A DNA stretch of 64,000 nt. Origin: Cordylochernes scorpioides (taxonomy: Eukaryota; Arthropoda; Arachnida; Pseudoscorpiones; Chernetidae). The stretch covers positions 18,309,691-18,373,690 of the forward strand of contig CP092874.1 in NCBI GenBank assembly GCA_030710605.1. The letters are read 5' to 3'. How positions within the stretch are numbered: the first letter of the stretch is position 1; each line of letters begins with the position of its first letter. Under the pieces are notes generated by a model, which saw nothing but the letters and a program-made list of their open reading frames with translations, searched no databases and was not told where the DNA came from. A program made the position numbers and the translations under genes. Shown piece after piece: positions 1 to 10,608 of the stretch.

Positions 1-863
1 AGCAAAACATTCAAAATAATCATAAAACAGAAATCAAGAAAACGTATTTCATACAATTCTTTATCTCTCAAAACATAATGGATATAATACAACAATATAT
101 TAAAGATACTTCCAAGATAGATTAAAATAGGAAAAGCATAAACATCATTAATTTTATCAGCTAATTTCATTATTTCAAAATGTTCATCCGTAATATCTTC
201 AATTAAACGATTAGGTGCGGTAGTTTTTGAATTAAGACATCGTGTATTAAGCTTACGAAATCCCAAAGTGGTATGCATAGCTAAATAAGAAAACTGTATA
301 ATAATACAAGCATACATGTAGGTTGTTAAATGATAGGTAATCTTACCAAAAATTTGATGATAGCGTCCGTTCATTGTGGTATACAAATTATAAATATCCA
401 AACAAATGGAAACAGTCATAGAAGAGATGATTAAAAGAAGAAAGAATTGGAATATATAATGTTGATACCTTTTTTTAGGTGGTTTTACCACGTGGACGAT
501 GGTGAAGACGATTTCGAAGATCCGTCGAGCATAGAAGAGAAGGATTCCGTTCATGACAATATGGCAGGCAGCGAAGAGCACGACGTAGATGACGCGATGT
601 AGATCATGTCCACGGTAGATGAGAAATATGGTAGCCTTGACGATATTGGCAACCAGTAGCTGCACCCAGAATCTGATCTTGTAAAAGAGAGAAGGCTCGC
701 TGAGTGGGATGTTTCCTGAAAGATAGAAGATGACTCGTAAGTACCAGGGATAGAAGATGTAGACATCTTCAATGGTAGAGCATCGTCTACTCGTGCGCTC
801 CTCAACTGCAGCCTCTTCCATGTAGATTCTCCTAGCTTCTGCCATTTGATGTGTATTATTCAT
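1..863 (-). CDS. Gustatory receptor (7tm_7 family), N-terminal part, runs off left edge
   Basis: An uninterrupted minus-strand frame of 287 codons starts at an ATG at 861-863 and continues past base 1; an in-frame TAA at 897-899 bounds it upstream. Hydrophobic segments recur in the order expected of a multi-pass receptor: VQLLVANIVKATIFLIY, VIYVVLFAACHIVMNGILL, FQFFLLLIISSMTVSICL, YMYACIIIQFSYLAMH, FPILIYLGSIFNILLYY and FCFMIILNVLL. The stretch DEHFEIMKLADKINDVYAF just before TM6 is typical of arthropod Gr proteins, where a helix leads into the conserved C-terminal pore half. The family hallmark TYxxxxxQF in TM7 would lie outside the window. Family knowledge: these are ligand-gated cation channels of chemosensory neurons. 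The long intronless 5' exon fits non-insect Gr genes. Same strand as the NCKX gene, about 9.6 kb from its stop codon. Subtype and ligand are unknown. Confidence 0.8.
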   Translation of the reverse strand, partial: MNNTHQMAEARRIYMEEAAVEERTSRRCSTIEDVYIFYPWYLRVIFYLSGNIPLSEPSLFYKIRFWVQLLVANIVKATIFLIYRGHDLHRVIYVVLFAACHIVMNGILLFYARRIFEIVFTIVHVVKPPKKRYQHYIFQFFLLLIISSMTVSICLDIYNLYTTMNGRYHQIFGKITYHLTTYMYACIIIQFSYLAMHTTLGFRKLNTRCLNSKTTAPNRLIEDITDEHFEIMKLADKINDVYAFPILIYLGSIFNILLYYIHYVLRDKELYEIRFLDFCFMIILNVL

Positions 864-1254
864 CTTCACATTACGTTGAGAGGTGTTGTTAATGTTTTAC
901 ATGCTCATTAGTATAATTCCACTTCCAGCGCTATGTAATTAACCCATTGACAGCCTTCATTTTAACCTGACATTATGTAGATGAGTGCTTTGAACTTTTA
1001 ATATATATATTAAATTTAAAAGAGGAATAGAACCTTGTCTTTTATAAATTCAATCTATAAATAAAGAAGAAAATGTTTGTTGTTTTTTCTCTCGCATACC
1101 TTCCCACAATATTTGACCGATAGGAAAAAAAATTGGTACAATATAGATTTAGATTTGGAAGGAGTAACTGCCATAGTTTCGAACTTTGAATATGCAAATT
1201 AACCTAATTACTGTCTAATTTCAGAAGATGAGTTTCTTTAAATTGTAAAACATT
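864..1254. other. Gustatory receptor upstream region, no gene seen
   Basis: AT-rich DNA directly upstream (minus sense) of the receptor start. I see no convincing TATA or initiator element and no open frame. Any promoter for the receptor should be sought here. Confidence 0.4.
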
Positions 1255-1260
1255 ACAAGC

Positions 1261-1283
1261 TTTCGGGCAATGCCCTTCTACAG
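1261..1283 (-). ncRNA. Hammerhead-like core downstream of the Penelope remnant
   Basis: Minus-strand reading gives CTGTAGA, a GGGC/GCCC stem II, then GAAAGC. This resembles the hammerhead core CUGANGA-stemII-GAAA with one core change (A6 to U) and one extra A before stem II. It lies about 400 bp 3' of the GIY-YIG remnant on the same strand. Penelope-like elements are known to carry hammerhead ribozymes in their terminal repeats. Probably inactive. Confidence 0.4.
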
Positions 1284-1669
1284 GTAAAATAAAAATAAAA
1301 ATTAAAGGTAAATTAAGGTAACTAAGCGACTGAGAATTAAACAATTTAAATATATAACAGCTAACCATAGAAAACAAAAACAAAATAAGATATATATACA
1401 CGTTCGCGTGAGACTACTCACGCGTCTGGATCTGAATGAATTAAAACTGTGTTAATATTTGAAAAATTAGAGAATTAGAAAATTATTACAATGATATTAC
1501 ATAATTAAATATATCTAAGTAACTATTACGGGTAAATTTGTGTGGTTAATGACTATGCTATGGACTGCCATCTATGAATGATTAGTGAGAGAAATAAACC
1601 GTTATTGACCGGTGTGACCGAGTGGTGGAAAGGGGGTTATTAATATACCAGAGGTAGAATCTGAAAAAT

Positions 1670-2305
1670 TCAGTTGGAGATGTAGTTTGTGTAGATTGCA
1701 GGAATGTCTATTTTTCTATTTATGCTGTGTAGCTTGGAGGAAACAATGGATTCCAGAACTAATCTTTGGTGTAGGTTGGGGATATTTCTGTAGTGAATGG
1801 TTGGGTTAGCAGTGTCAAAGGAATGGCCAGAAGATGCAATGTGTTGAAAAATGAGGGAACGGGGATCTCGGTTGGTGATGTTGCGTGTGTGCTCGGACAT
1901 TCTAATGGCGATGTCCTACCGGTCTCACCTACATAGGTGGCAGGGCACTGTTGGCATGAGACCGAGTAGACCGCGCCAGTAGATGTTAGAGGGTCAGTGG
2001 GGGAGTCGGTTTTTGTGATGGGATGCCTAAGGAGTGAGTGGAGGTTAGGTGTGTTGGTAAAAAAGGTACGGATGCCAAAGGGTTTGAGGAAACGGGAGAG
2101 GTTAACTGAGAGGGAAGAGAATGGGATCACACACGTGGATTTGTAGGCTGCAGGGGGGTTAAGAGGAACAGGCGAGTAGGTGTGTTTTTCTATAAAGGAC
2201 AGAGGGAAAGCTGAAGCTGTAAGATGGGAGATGATGCGGTTCTTTTCAATAGTTTTGAAGATGGGGAGTGAGCAGTGGGTTAATAGGCGGCGGGTGATCT
2301 CCCAT
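1670..2305 (-). pseudogene. Penelope-like retroelement remnant: RT C-terminus plus GIY-YIG nuclease
   Basis: Two overlapping minus-strand frames together match the C-terminal part of a Penelope-like element polyprotein. Upstream is the RT-to-nuclease linker (SFIEKHTYSPVPLNPPA, then SLSVNLSRFLKPFGI). Next is the GIY-YIG core AVYSVSCQQCPATYVGETGR, with the CxxC pair that PLE nucleases place between the two short motifs. After a frameshift near 1,900 the other frame continues with RMSEHTRNI and the helical end of the domain. GIY-YIG nucleases nick target DNA for PLE integration. The RT palm is absent, and the frameshift makes the copy dead. A hammerhead-like motif follows about 400 bp downstream. 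Confidence 0.75.
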
Positions 2306-2317
2306 AGTAGAGTAGTA

Positions 2318-2860
2318 GAGTATATCTGGTTGGAATATAATTCAGTTTCAACGACGTCTTATGCAAATTAATCCAATTAGTACCTAATTTACATAGTCTG
2401 TTTATTCCGCCTACACTTCCGCAGTAATTAGCGTGTCTAGATGAAACTCCATCTTTCGTTACAGAGAGTATATCTGGTTGGAATATAATTCATAGTTTCA
2501 ACGACGTCTTATGCAAATTAACCCAATTAGTACCTAATTTACATAGTCTGTTTATTCCGCCTACATTTCCGCAGTAATTAGCGTGCCTAGATGAAACTTT
2601 ATCTTTCGTTACAGAGAGTATATCTGGATGGAATATAACTCATAGTTAAAACGCCGTCTTATGTAAATTAATCCAATTAGTGCCTAATTTACATAATCTG
2701 TTTATTCCGCCTACACTTCCGCAGTAATTAGCGTGCCTAGATGAAACTTTATAGAGTATATCTGATTGAAATAACTCATAATTTCAACGTCGTCTTGTAC
2801 AAATTAACTCAATTTGCACATTCCGTTTTACGTATATACATATAGTTCTACAACAGACAA
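2318..2860. repeat. Tandem repeat, about 150-bp unit, nearly 4 copies
   Basis: Copies begin with GAGTATATCTGG near 2,318, 2,466, 2,616 and 2,754 (spacing 148, 150 and 138 bp) and share TTTATTCCGCCTAC and GCAGTAATTAGCGTG. The last copy decays after about 100 bp. No coding potential. It abuts the 5'-truncated end of the Penelope remnant. Confidence 0.85.
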
Positions 2861-2963
2861 CAGACAGGCTTGGTCATTTATCTAGTTTGAAATAAAGTTA
2901 AGGAAGACACCATCTTTCAGCAATATACTCATCCATAATATGATGCACCAGCGCGCCATCTGT

Positions 2964-3284
2964 TATCAAAATTCGAAACTATTTTAAACGCGCAAGATTC
3001 TTTTTGAAATTAAACAATTTCAACTGCCCTTACTGCAATGGAAAAATTGAAGGGAGGGCCTGGCTCATCAGTGGTGAACCCTCCCAGCGGTTTCGCCAGT
3101 TTAATCTACCATTCCGCTGTTATATTGTATTTGGTATGGTAGATTAAACTGGCGAAACCGCTGGGAGGGTTCACCACTGATGAGCCAGGCCCTCCCTTTA
3201 ATTTTTCCATTGCAGTAAGGGCAGTAGAAATTGTTTAATTTCAAAAAGAATCTTACGCCTTTAAAATAGTTTCGAATTTTGATA
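2964..3284. repeat. Hairpin MITE, family G, complete palindrome
   Basis: Two arms of about 145 bp, nearly perfect inverted copies, face each other across a short AT-rich loop near 3,125. Each arm holds TACTGCAATGGAAAAATT and GGCCTGGCTCATCAGTGG. Partial copies of the same arm occur near 12,575, 17,930, 18,640, 19,255, 25,670, 59,280 and 61,980, so this is a dispersed non-autonomous family. No coding capacity. Confidence 0.8.
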
Positions 3285-3534
3285 CTCATCCAAGGAGCTT
3301 GTAACTATTTTAATTATGCCCATTTTTTTTACAGAACTTGCTGCAATAAGATAAACTTATAATGGAAGAACATGGATTATCAGTCATGATAAAGCATTTC
3401 GCATTGCACACAGTAAAGATCTAGAAATAATATATTTTTTGAGAATGATAAATATATATATAAAGTTGTGCTGTTAAAAATTATTTTAACTGTGATATTA
3501 TAACACTATGCGGCGCTGAGTTTGTTTATACAAA

Positions 3535-3590
3535 AATGTAATGTCTTGACAAAGGTTGGCGTTCAGCCAACCGAAATATTGGCTAATAAA
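3535..3590 (+). repeat. Degenerate hammerhead-like motif, copy 1 of the GTTGGC type
   Basis: A perfect hairpin GGTTGGC-gttca-GCCAACC is followed by GAAATATTGG and preceded by CTTGACAAA. The layout matches hammerhead stem II plus GAAA, but the CUGANGA box is mutated. The same module recurs at about 12,520-12,560, also after a GGCGCTGAGTTTGTT segment. Confidence 0.4.
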
Positions 3591-3752
3591 TCTTTTATTC
3601 AATCTAATATGTTTTTTTTTTAATATCTAAAGATTAATAGAGCATAAGTTTGTTATTTTTTGTTGGTTAAAAAACTTACTTACATTGAATATTTCTGGTA
3701 ACAAAGGGACACTGTAATTATACCATAACTTGGATATATATCTATAAAAATA

Positions 3753-4029
3753 TAGGTCACCTCTCCCGTGTCAAAATAGACGCGAAAATTAAACGCCATC
3801 TATTGACTGGTACCGCAAACTAGCGGATTCAGGTCGGTGACAAAGTCACAATACCAACTTTGGAAAACTGAGAAGCGTCCAGCAGGAGACTATGGTTTCG
3901 GGATAATGATCCTCGTCAGTCTAGGGCGAGGTATAGTAGCTATGTCATCGACCCGAGTTCGCTAATTTGCGGAGACAGTGAATAGGCGGCCCTTAGTTTT
4001 GGCGTTTATTTTTACGGGAGAGGTGGCCT
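3753..4029. repeat. MITE with long inverted termini (family C), copy 1
   Basis: Left end AGGTCACCTCTCCCG and right end CGGGAGAGGTGGCCTT are inverted copies and the similarity continues inward for about 100 bp with mismatches. A related element lies at 17,585-17,810 and a weaker relative near 60,285. Confidence 0.65.
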
Positions 4030-4102
4030 TTATGTTTTATTTTATTATGAAGAAAATAAAGTCTCCAGAGCTAAGTTTCTTGTTCAAATTTTATTCTCTA
4101 GC

Positions 4103-4128
4103 TTTCGGACCTGTCAGTCCTTCCACAG
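4103..4128 (-). ncRNA. Hammerhead-like core, degenerate
   Basis: Minus strand reads CTGTGGA, stem II GGAC/GTCC, then GAAAGC. The core A6 is changed, so it is unlikely to be active. Same family as the motifs at 44,167, 46,260 and 60,154. Confidence 0.3.
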
Positions 4129-4189
4129 TAAAAAAATCAATATTCCCCCCCCCCCCAGCAAATTGCGTATTGAAGTAGTAGAGAAACAT

Positions 4190-7100
4190 AAAATAAAGAA
4201 AACAAACAGACTTTATTTCATCTTTTGTTTCCATTAACACACTCCACTTAAAACACACTCAAGTGACATTAGATAAATACAAAAAAAAATAATAAAATAA
4301 AATCTTTGGTTAATTAATCTTTGGACTTAAAAATTATATATACCACACCCGAAATAAATAAATAAATATATATATATGATTTATAAGTGTGAAATAAATA
4401 TATACACTTTAATAAAATAAACACAATGAAATACTTGACAAATTTTCTTCTGTTACATAGTGCCGACTAAGCCATATTCTTTTTTTACGTTAAAAAATCA
4501 AAAAATTTCAATTAAATAATAATTAACTAAAAATGAGGGGGCAAATAAACACTCAATCGTATTATTGTAATATTATATATTTTTTTTATAAAGCACACAA
4601 AAATTACCATTATATTCAAAAAGGTTTTTTTTAAATATATATTATGGCGTTAGAATTATAATAATTTATATGAAATAGGACAATGAAGGTTTAAAACCAA
4701 CGTTAAATGGTTTATAAAATATAATTACATCATATGAAAAAGAAAATTAACTCTTTGGTTTATCTCATTAATAGAATGAATGGCAAAAAAATTCAATTGA
4801 GAGATATTTTATTCCTCAATCTTTTTTGATAAAAAAAAACGTAATACAAAACTATAACAGTTTTTATATTAAAATTATATAGTAGATAGACATATGAATA
4901 ACAATTTCATTAGCAAAAATTAAACAACAATAATAAATTATAATCAAAATTTGAAAAAAAATACATAAAGTTTATATTTCAGTTAATGTATTTAAAAAAG
5001 ATTAGTAGAGTTTTTTAACGTAAATAATAATTTTAAAATAAGAGAATTATAAATTATAATATAATTTAAAAACCATTCGTTTGACAAAATGAACACTTTA
5101 ATCGTAAATTTACTATAAATATAATAAATTAAATGAAAAAAAAAAAGAAAATAATTTTAAAAATATATATAAAATGAGATGCAGACGATAAAATCGGCGG
5201 TCAAATATTGATCGACCAATAGCATCAGGTCATATTTCCCGCCAAAATAGTATGAAATGAATCCTAGCACGTTTCGAGAGAGTATATCACATTTTGACAG
5301 TGTGGCGAAATATAATTTACAACGTATTTATTATACTCATAGAACAAACATACCGTGCAATTTAAAAAATACAACAAATACATTTCATATGATAATTATA
5401 AACAAAAATAGATGTCTCTTAAACTTAAAAATTATATAGAAAAAACAAAACGATAATCAAAATAATGGAAATATATATAAAATTAGAAAAGAGAAAAACA
5501 AATTATAAATAAAGTCATATATATATATTACGTATATTTAGCATTTTTTCACACATATAATAATTATCTTTTTAAAACTTAAATACAATTTCTTATAAGG
5601 GGCAAAAAAAATAGCAGCAGATTATAGCACGTTTTATATTAGCGCCCTTAAAAAAAACGCTCTAACTAAAATAAATTAATATTACAGCAACTAAACATAT
5701 AATTATATATTTTAATAAACTTCAAGCTCATAAAACGATCAAATATATATATACACATATTATTTAAACTTTGTAAATAGCTTTAAGAATATATAAGAGA
5801 GAACAGAAAACATCAAAGATAAATACATATATATATATATATTATATAGATATATATATATATATATATGGAGTAATATTAGAATATATATAGCATAAAG
5901 TATATATAACAATATATATATAAACATATTTATAATTTTCAATGAAGAAATTGATATATATATATATTTTTTTTGAAAGAGTTTTATATGATAAATACGC
6001 ATCCATAAACAGATTATATATATGTAACAGATATTTTAAAAGGATATATGGAAATACACCAAGAAAACACGCTTGAGGTGACATATATATATATTTGGAT
6101 AAACATGGAAGCAATTTTTTAAATATATATATAATCCACATAGGTTACATTCACAATGAGTATATATATAAGGGGTATACATATATATTTATTTAAGAAC
6201 AATTATATATATATTTTTAAAGCGCCTGTTAATCTTTATTTTTTGATTATCATTAAATGTGTTAAAATGTGATTGTAATTTTTCAAAGTAAGGCTTTTTT
6301 TAAAATTCTTTGTATTTTTTTACTAAGATCGTTTTTTTATACACCACAATACATGCAGGAATATGTGTCTTCTGAACTAGTTTATTATCTATTTTTAGTG
6401 TAATATGCATTTGTGTTTATTAAATTTGCATATGAAATATACGGTATTTTACTTGCTTAGAGTTAGGTGCTTGGTCAAAATTTAATGTTTATAAGTAAAC
6501 TATTTGGTAACCCTGGAAAAATTCACTGATACTTAAAATTCATTGATTTTTAAAATAATATTTAATTTTTAATACGTTTATTAAATTAAGATTGAATGTA
6601 ATTTTTATAATTACGTCGTACAATATATATATATTTTTAAATTAAATAAAGGTGACAAATAAAGTTGGGCAAATAAATAAATAAATAAAAATGTAATATT
6701 TACATACAAATACGTATGTAGATAATATTGATAGAAATATGGAGCGGGGATTATAAAAGAAATATGAAATTTACGTGAGCAAAAATTTTTGTTTCTAATT
6801 TTTTTTTCTTATTTAATTTTTACTTTAGAATTTCACCATAAAAATCAAATACCGCAATAGATTCTATAATATCGTATTCTATACCCCTAAAATACCAAAT
6901 TTTGTTCGCGCCTTTTTTTTAAAGCGCAGAAGATTTAAAAAAAAAAATCAAAACTAAAGAGAATACTTCTGCAAAAATTCTTTTACACCATTGATTAAAT
7001 CTTTATTAAATTGTGATTATATATATATAAAAAGCAATCGATTATTAAAAATAAAAATGATAATCTTTATGTCTTGCGCGATTTTTATTTAATATTATTT

Positions 7101-7260
7101 ATAGTGATTTTTTAATAAGAATCTATAAATGGAAAATAAATGTACTAAAAACACATGGATATATTGAATTAATTTTTTAAACAATTATTTAAGTTTTATG
7201 ATATCCACAATGTATGTACACCATACAATAATTCAATATTATTAAAATATTAAAAATAAA
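4190..7260. other. Very AT-rich intergenic block, no gene seen
   Basis: Three kilobases dominated by A/T runs and (TA)n tracts, densest at about 5,750-6,230. Short open frames here are low-complexity translations of TA repeats and look non-coding. I see no RNA gene. It lies between the receptor and the 3' end of the NCKX gene. Confidence 0.7.
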
Positions 7261-7394
7261 GAAGGCATCTCCTGACCACGAGCACATGTGCTTTTTAGAT
7301 GGCAGAGCGCCATCTAGTCGAGCAAAAATAAACTAAACGTTTATTTAGATGGCTCCGTGATATTTGGCCAACCCAAATTCTTGATAAATCAAGA

Positions 7395-7450
7395 AAAGCC
7401 ATACACGAACGCGTTTCGCGCTGTTGGCGCTCGTCAGCGTGGAGTAGGCT
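7395..7450 (-). ncRNA. Hammerhead-like core with canonical CUGACGA box
   Basis: The minus strand reads CTGACGA, then stem II GCGC-caaca-GCGC, then GAAAC (core 7,414-7,437). These three boxes match the hammerhead consensus with no extra base. A possible 4-bp stem III (ACGC/GUGU) ends at a GUA triplet. Pairing of stem I is weak by eye, so self-cleavage is uncertain. Confidence 0.45.
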
Positions 7451-7683
7451 TTAACCACTGCGACCAAAAATATTTTTTTGTCTCAGAGGCTTCTTGAGAA
7501 ATCAAGAAATGGGTATTTAAGGCCAAATTTGCGTAAAGACGCTTATTAAAATATTGTATATAGCTTTAAAAAACGCTAAGTTTATTTATTATTATTTTTT
7601 TATATTTGACTATAACTTTCGAGGTAAAACTCATTTACATATGTCCCCAAACTCTGTTGTAGTTAGCGTCCATCAAGTTGACT

Positions 7684-8067
7684 TTTGGTGACTATATGGT
7701 GACAAATATTCTTCAATTTGATCTGTTAGTGACCATCCCTCTCATCTAGTGACCTTCTGGTAGCTTTCTTGACCTCTTCTAGCCAGCTCATTGCAGGTCT
7801 TCCTCTCTTCCTTTGGTGACTATATGGTGACAAATATTCTCCAATTTGATCTGTTAGTGACCATTACTCTCATCTAGTGACCTTCTGGTAGCTTTCTTGA
7901 CCTCTTCTAGCCAGCTCATTGCAGGTCTTCCTCTCTTCCTTTGGTGACTATATGGTGACAAATATTCTCCAATTTGATCTGTCAGTGACCATTACTCTCA
8001 TCTAGTGACCTTCTGGTAGCTTTCTTGACCTCTTCTAGCCAGCTTATTGCAGGTCTTCCTCTCTTCC
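7684..8067. repeat. Three tandem 128-bp units made from LINE C-terminal sequence
   Basis: TTTGGTGACTATATGG recurs at 7,684, 7,812 and 7,940, exactly 128 bp apart, each followed by the same TAGTGACCTTCTGGTAGC segment. The third unit runs into the LINE reading frame, so the unit came from the LINE's own end. Confidence 0.85.
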
Positions 8068-8360
8068 TTCAATTTTCCCAACATCAACATCTTTTCTAAG
8101 CCATTTACTCTCATTACATGTCTGAAGTAGGTCAATCTTTGTTTATATATTTGGGATTCTGGGGATATACCAGGATTGATTTCATTTAAGATTGAAACAT
8201 GTGTCTTTTTATCTGTCCATGGCATTCTGAATAGCTTTCTTCATGTCCATATTTCAAAGGGTTCAATTCTTTTTCTTATTATTTTTTTCTGAGAGTCCAG
8301 CTCTCACATCCACAAGAGACCATAAGAAATACCAATGCCTCTACAATTCTATTCTTTGTC
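7684..8360 (-). pseudogene. LINE fragment, C-terminal end of a reverse transcriptase ORF
   Basis: Minus-strand translation at 7,998-8,225 reads MPWTDKKTHVSILNEINP, then TYFRHVMRVNGLEKMLMLGK. This is the C-terminal signature of RTE/CR1-type LINE polyproteins (PWT..R..S.L.E, FGH..R, E..L..GK). Further upstream on the minus strand, near 8,300, a CESWTL-type segment also fits. The fragment is 5' truncated, and its 3' part has been tandemly amplified. Confidence 0.65.
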
Positions 8361-8369
8361 TTAAATTAA

Positions 8370-8480
8370 ATGCCTCTACCTGTTGTTGTTGTCGTGTCCA
8401 AAGAAGAGTCTCAGATGTCTCCATGCATCTCCATCACATCAGCAGCAATATCCACTATCTTGGGTGGCCTCTACCTGTAT
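8370..8480 (-). repeat. 3'-end scrap of the RNase-H LINE found in the composite elements
   Basis: The segment GTTGTTGTTGTCGTGTCC followed by CAGATGTCTCCATGCATC and TCCACTATCTTGG matches the minus-sense 3' end of the LINE at about 47,260-47,360 and the plus-sense copy near 33,990-34,100. Only the 3' tail is present. Confidence 0.55.
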
Positions 8481-8753
8481 TTAACCTTATATAATCTTAT
8501 ATGGACATTGTAATAAATCAGTTTCAATCTCAATCTCTCTCTATTCGATATTAAAAAAAAATACTAACCATTTCCCCATACACCAAACCATTATTAGTTG
8601 TTTAAACATTATATAGGGGTGTAGAGTTTGGGGCCTGTATGGGGGAGTTTTTTGTCTCTAGCCAAATGACTAAAATAAAGAAACATTGCGTTTAAAAAAA
8701 AAAGTTATATGCAGTGCAATCTTTTCAAAATTTCAGGCTTATATTTTGTTGTT

Positions 8754-8965
8754 TACACGCATAGACAAAACTTAAGGAAGTTGTACCTTTTACCATATAT
8801 ATCGGGATTCAGATAATAACTCTGAAAGATATTACAGTGACCTTTATTGAAGACACACGAGATAACCAAGTATATACAACCTCTGTCTTCTTCAAAAAAG
8901 AATGACTGTCGATATTCAATACTTTCAACTTCCTTAAGTTTTATGTATATGTGTCCATGAGTGTA
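8754..8965 (-). mobile_element. MITE, family T, near full-length single-unit copy
   Basis: Both ends carry inverted versions of CACTCATGGACA...AAAACTTAAGGAAGTT. The inside contains the poly-T/GACAGAGG segment and one copy of the segment that forms the 123-bp satellite unit at 20.8-23.9 kb (GAAGACACACGAGATAACCA, GATATTACAGTGACC). The ends resemble Tc1/mariner-type inverted repeats. This is the simplest form of the family in the window. Confidence 0.7.
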
Positions 8966-10277
8966 TTTCAATTATATATATAAAATTTTTCAATATTGTG
9001 CAATTAAACTTCATCGAGTCTCAACATTTTTTTTTTAATTTTCAGAAATTCGGACGAAGTATTCTATCCATAATGAAGTTTTATTATATTAAACAAACAG
9101 AATTAATCCAAAATAAGAAATTTATAGATGAAGAATATAGCTATAAATACAAAGACGTATATGTAAATAAGGAAATGCTAACACAACTTAAATCATAGCG
9201 AAATAATCAACTAAACGTATAGGGAAACATTAGTCTGTATTTTTAAAAAAGTTCACTAAGGTATAAAAATATAGGCAACATTCTGTTTTTTTAAATCCTT
9301 ATTTAGAAAGAGGCCTACACACTCGTTCATTAACTTCTTACACTAAACTTCTTTTAAAAATAAACCATACAAAAATATAGAGGTACCCAAAAAACACCGT
9401 AATACTTTGATAAAATAATAATAAAAAATAAAGTTATCAAATACCCTATATATATATATTTTACGTTTACCTTTTACAAATCTCTATAGTTCTAAAATAT
9501 ATAGCAATAGTTGTTATATATAACTGTTTTTTTAGCCAATTCTCTATTTATATATATTTATCTCAATTTATATAAGTTTTTTTTTTTTACCAAAAGAAAA
9601 ACCTCTTAAAATTCTATTAGCTCTATTCGTTCGTTGTGTAGAGAATTAATAATACCATTTATAAAATATTTCGGATGTGAAAAAACCTTTAAATTTTTTC
9701 TCTAGTTTATAACAGTATGGCAAAATACTATATAAAGACTTGGTATCCAAAAATAAAATTCGCTTTTTTTTATCTTTTTTCCAGACTTATATTTCATGTG
9801 GTATAGAGGTGATGTTTAACAGATAATACTATTGATTTTTTTTCACTCTTTTTTTTGGAGGGGTGTAAAAAAAACCTTTTAGGTTACTACATATATATAT
9901 ATATGTGTGTTTATAATATTTTCTGAATGGAGAAGCCTATAGAAAAGAGAGAAACTAAATTTCCCGCGTGGTGTATTAATAGAGAATATGCAAATATATT
10001 TCAATTCATTCTTAAACCCAGTACAACTCCAATTTTTATCGATTTTAGAATTTTTTTTTCTTAACAAAAAAAAAAAAAAAAGAACTAAAAGAAATCGATT
10101 TTTTTTTTCAAGAAAACAAAAACATCATTTGTTTTTTTTTTCTCATATTTGAATTTATTAAGTTTACCTTATCGAAATACGCTGTACTACAGTAAATAGA
10201 GTGACAAAATAGTACTGTACACGTATTCAGAAAAACATACGTTATAAATAATATAACATTTATATAGTGGGTTCACA
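8966..10277. other. AT-rich 3' flank of the NCKX gene
   Basis: A/T-rich DNA with long homopolymer runs. Short frames such as 8,998-9,198 are Lys/Ile/Tyr-rich and resemble no known protein. No RNA gene seen. Confidence 0.6.
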
Positions 10278-10283
10278 TTTATT
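10278..10283 (-). promoter_or_regulatory. Candidate NCKX polyadenylation signal
   Basis: Minus-strand AATAAA about 180 bases past the NCKX stop codon. Position and hexamer fit a metazoan poly(A) signal, but the AT-rich setting makes chance matches common. Confidence 0.3.
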
Positions 10284-10458
10284 TTGGATTAACATGTAGA
10301 CGAATATAAGCGCGTTTTTTTTAATCTCCCAACGTGTCATTATTCAATGACAACAAACAAATAAAAAAAAGGAACCAATTATAACTAAAAGTTTTTTTTC
10401 TACTATCAGAACTTTCAGGGGTTCGAGGGAGTGTTGGGAAAATTGGAGTTTGACAGAT

Positions 10459-10608
10459 TCAGAACTCCTCACACATGGGAGGGTTGACGAAGCCGAAGAC
10501 GTTAAATTCGATCATGCACGAAGCCGTCAGGAAGACGAGATACAGGACAAGCAAGACGATGCCTAGTCGGTTGGTAAGTTGCCAGCCACTCAGGTAGACG
10601 CCAGAGAT
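10459..10608 (-). CDS. NCKX: NCKX last coding exon (C-terminal TM helices and stop)
   Basis: Acceptor TTATGCGCAG at the high end, phase 0, 49 codons then TGA at 10,459-10,461. It encodes [16 protein letters not shown], a hydrophobic helix [18 protein letters not shown] and the end NPPMCEEF. In SLC24A3/A4 this region is the last transmembrane helix with a short tail, so the C-terminus is complete. Confidence 0.97.
   Translation of the reverse strand: MSGVYLSGWQLTNRLGIVLLVLYLVFLTASCMIEFNVFGFVNPPMCEEF

Noticed and set aside
551-805. 84-codon minus frame starting MRSARVDD
   Set aside because: Shadow of the gustatory receptor, which is open in another frame across the whole segment.
5760-6141. 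Ile/Tyr-rich minus frames as membrane proteins
   Set aside because: Translations of (TA)n microsatellite.
7684-8067. Tandem repeat as an independent satellite
   Set aside because: The unit is continuous with LINE coding sequence, so it is a local amplification.
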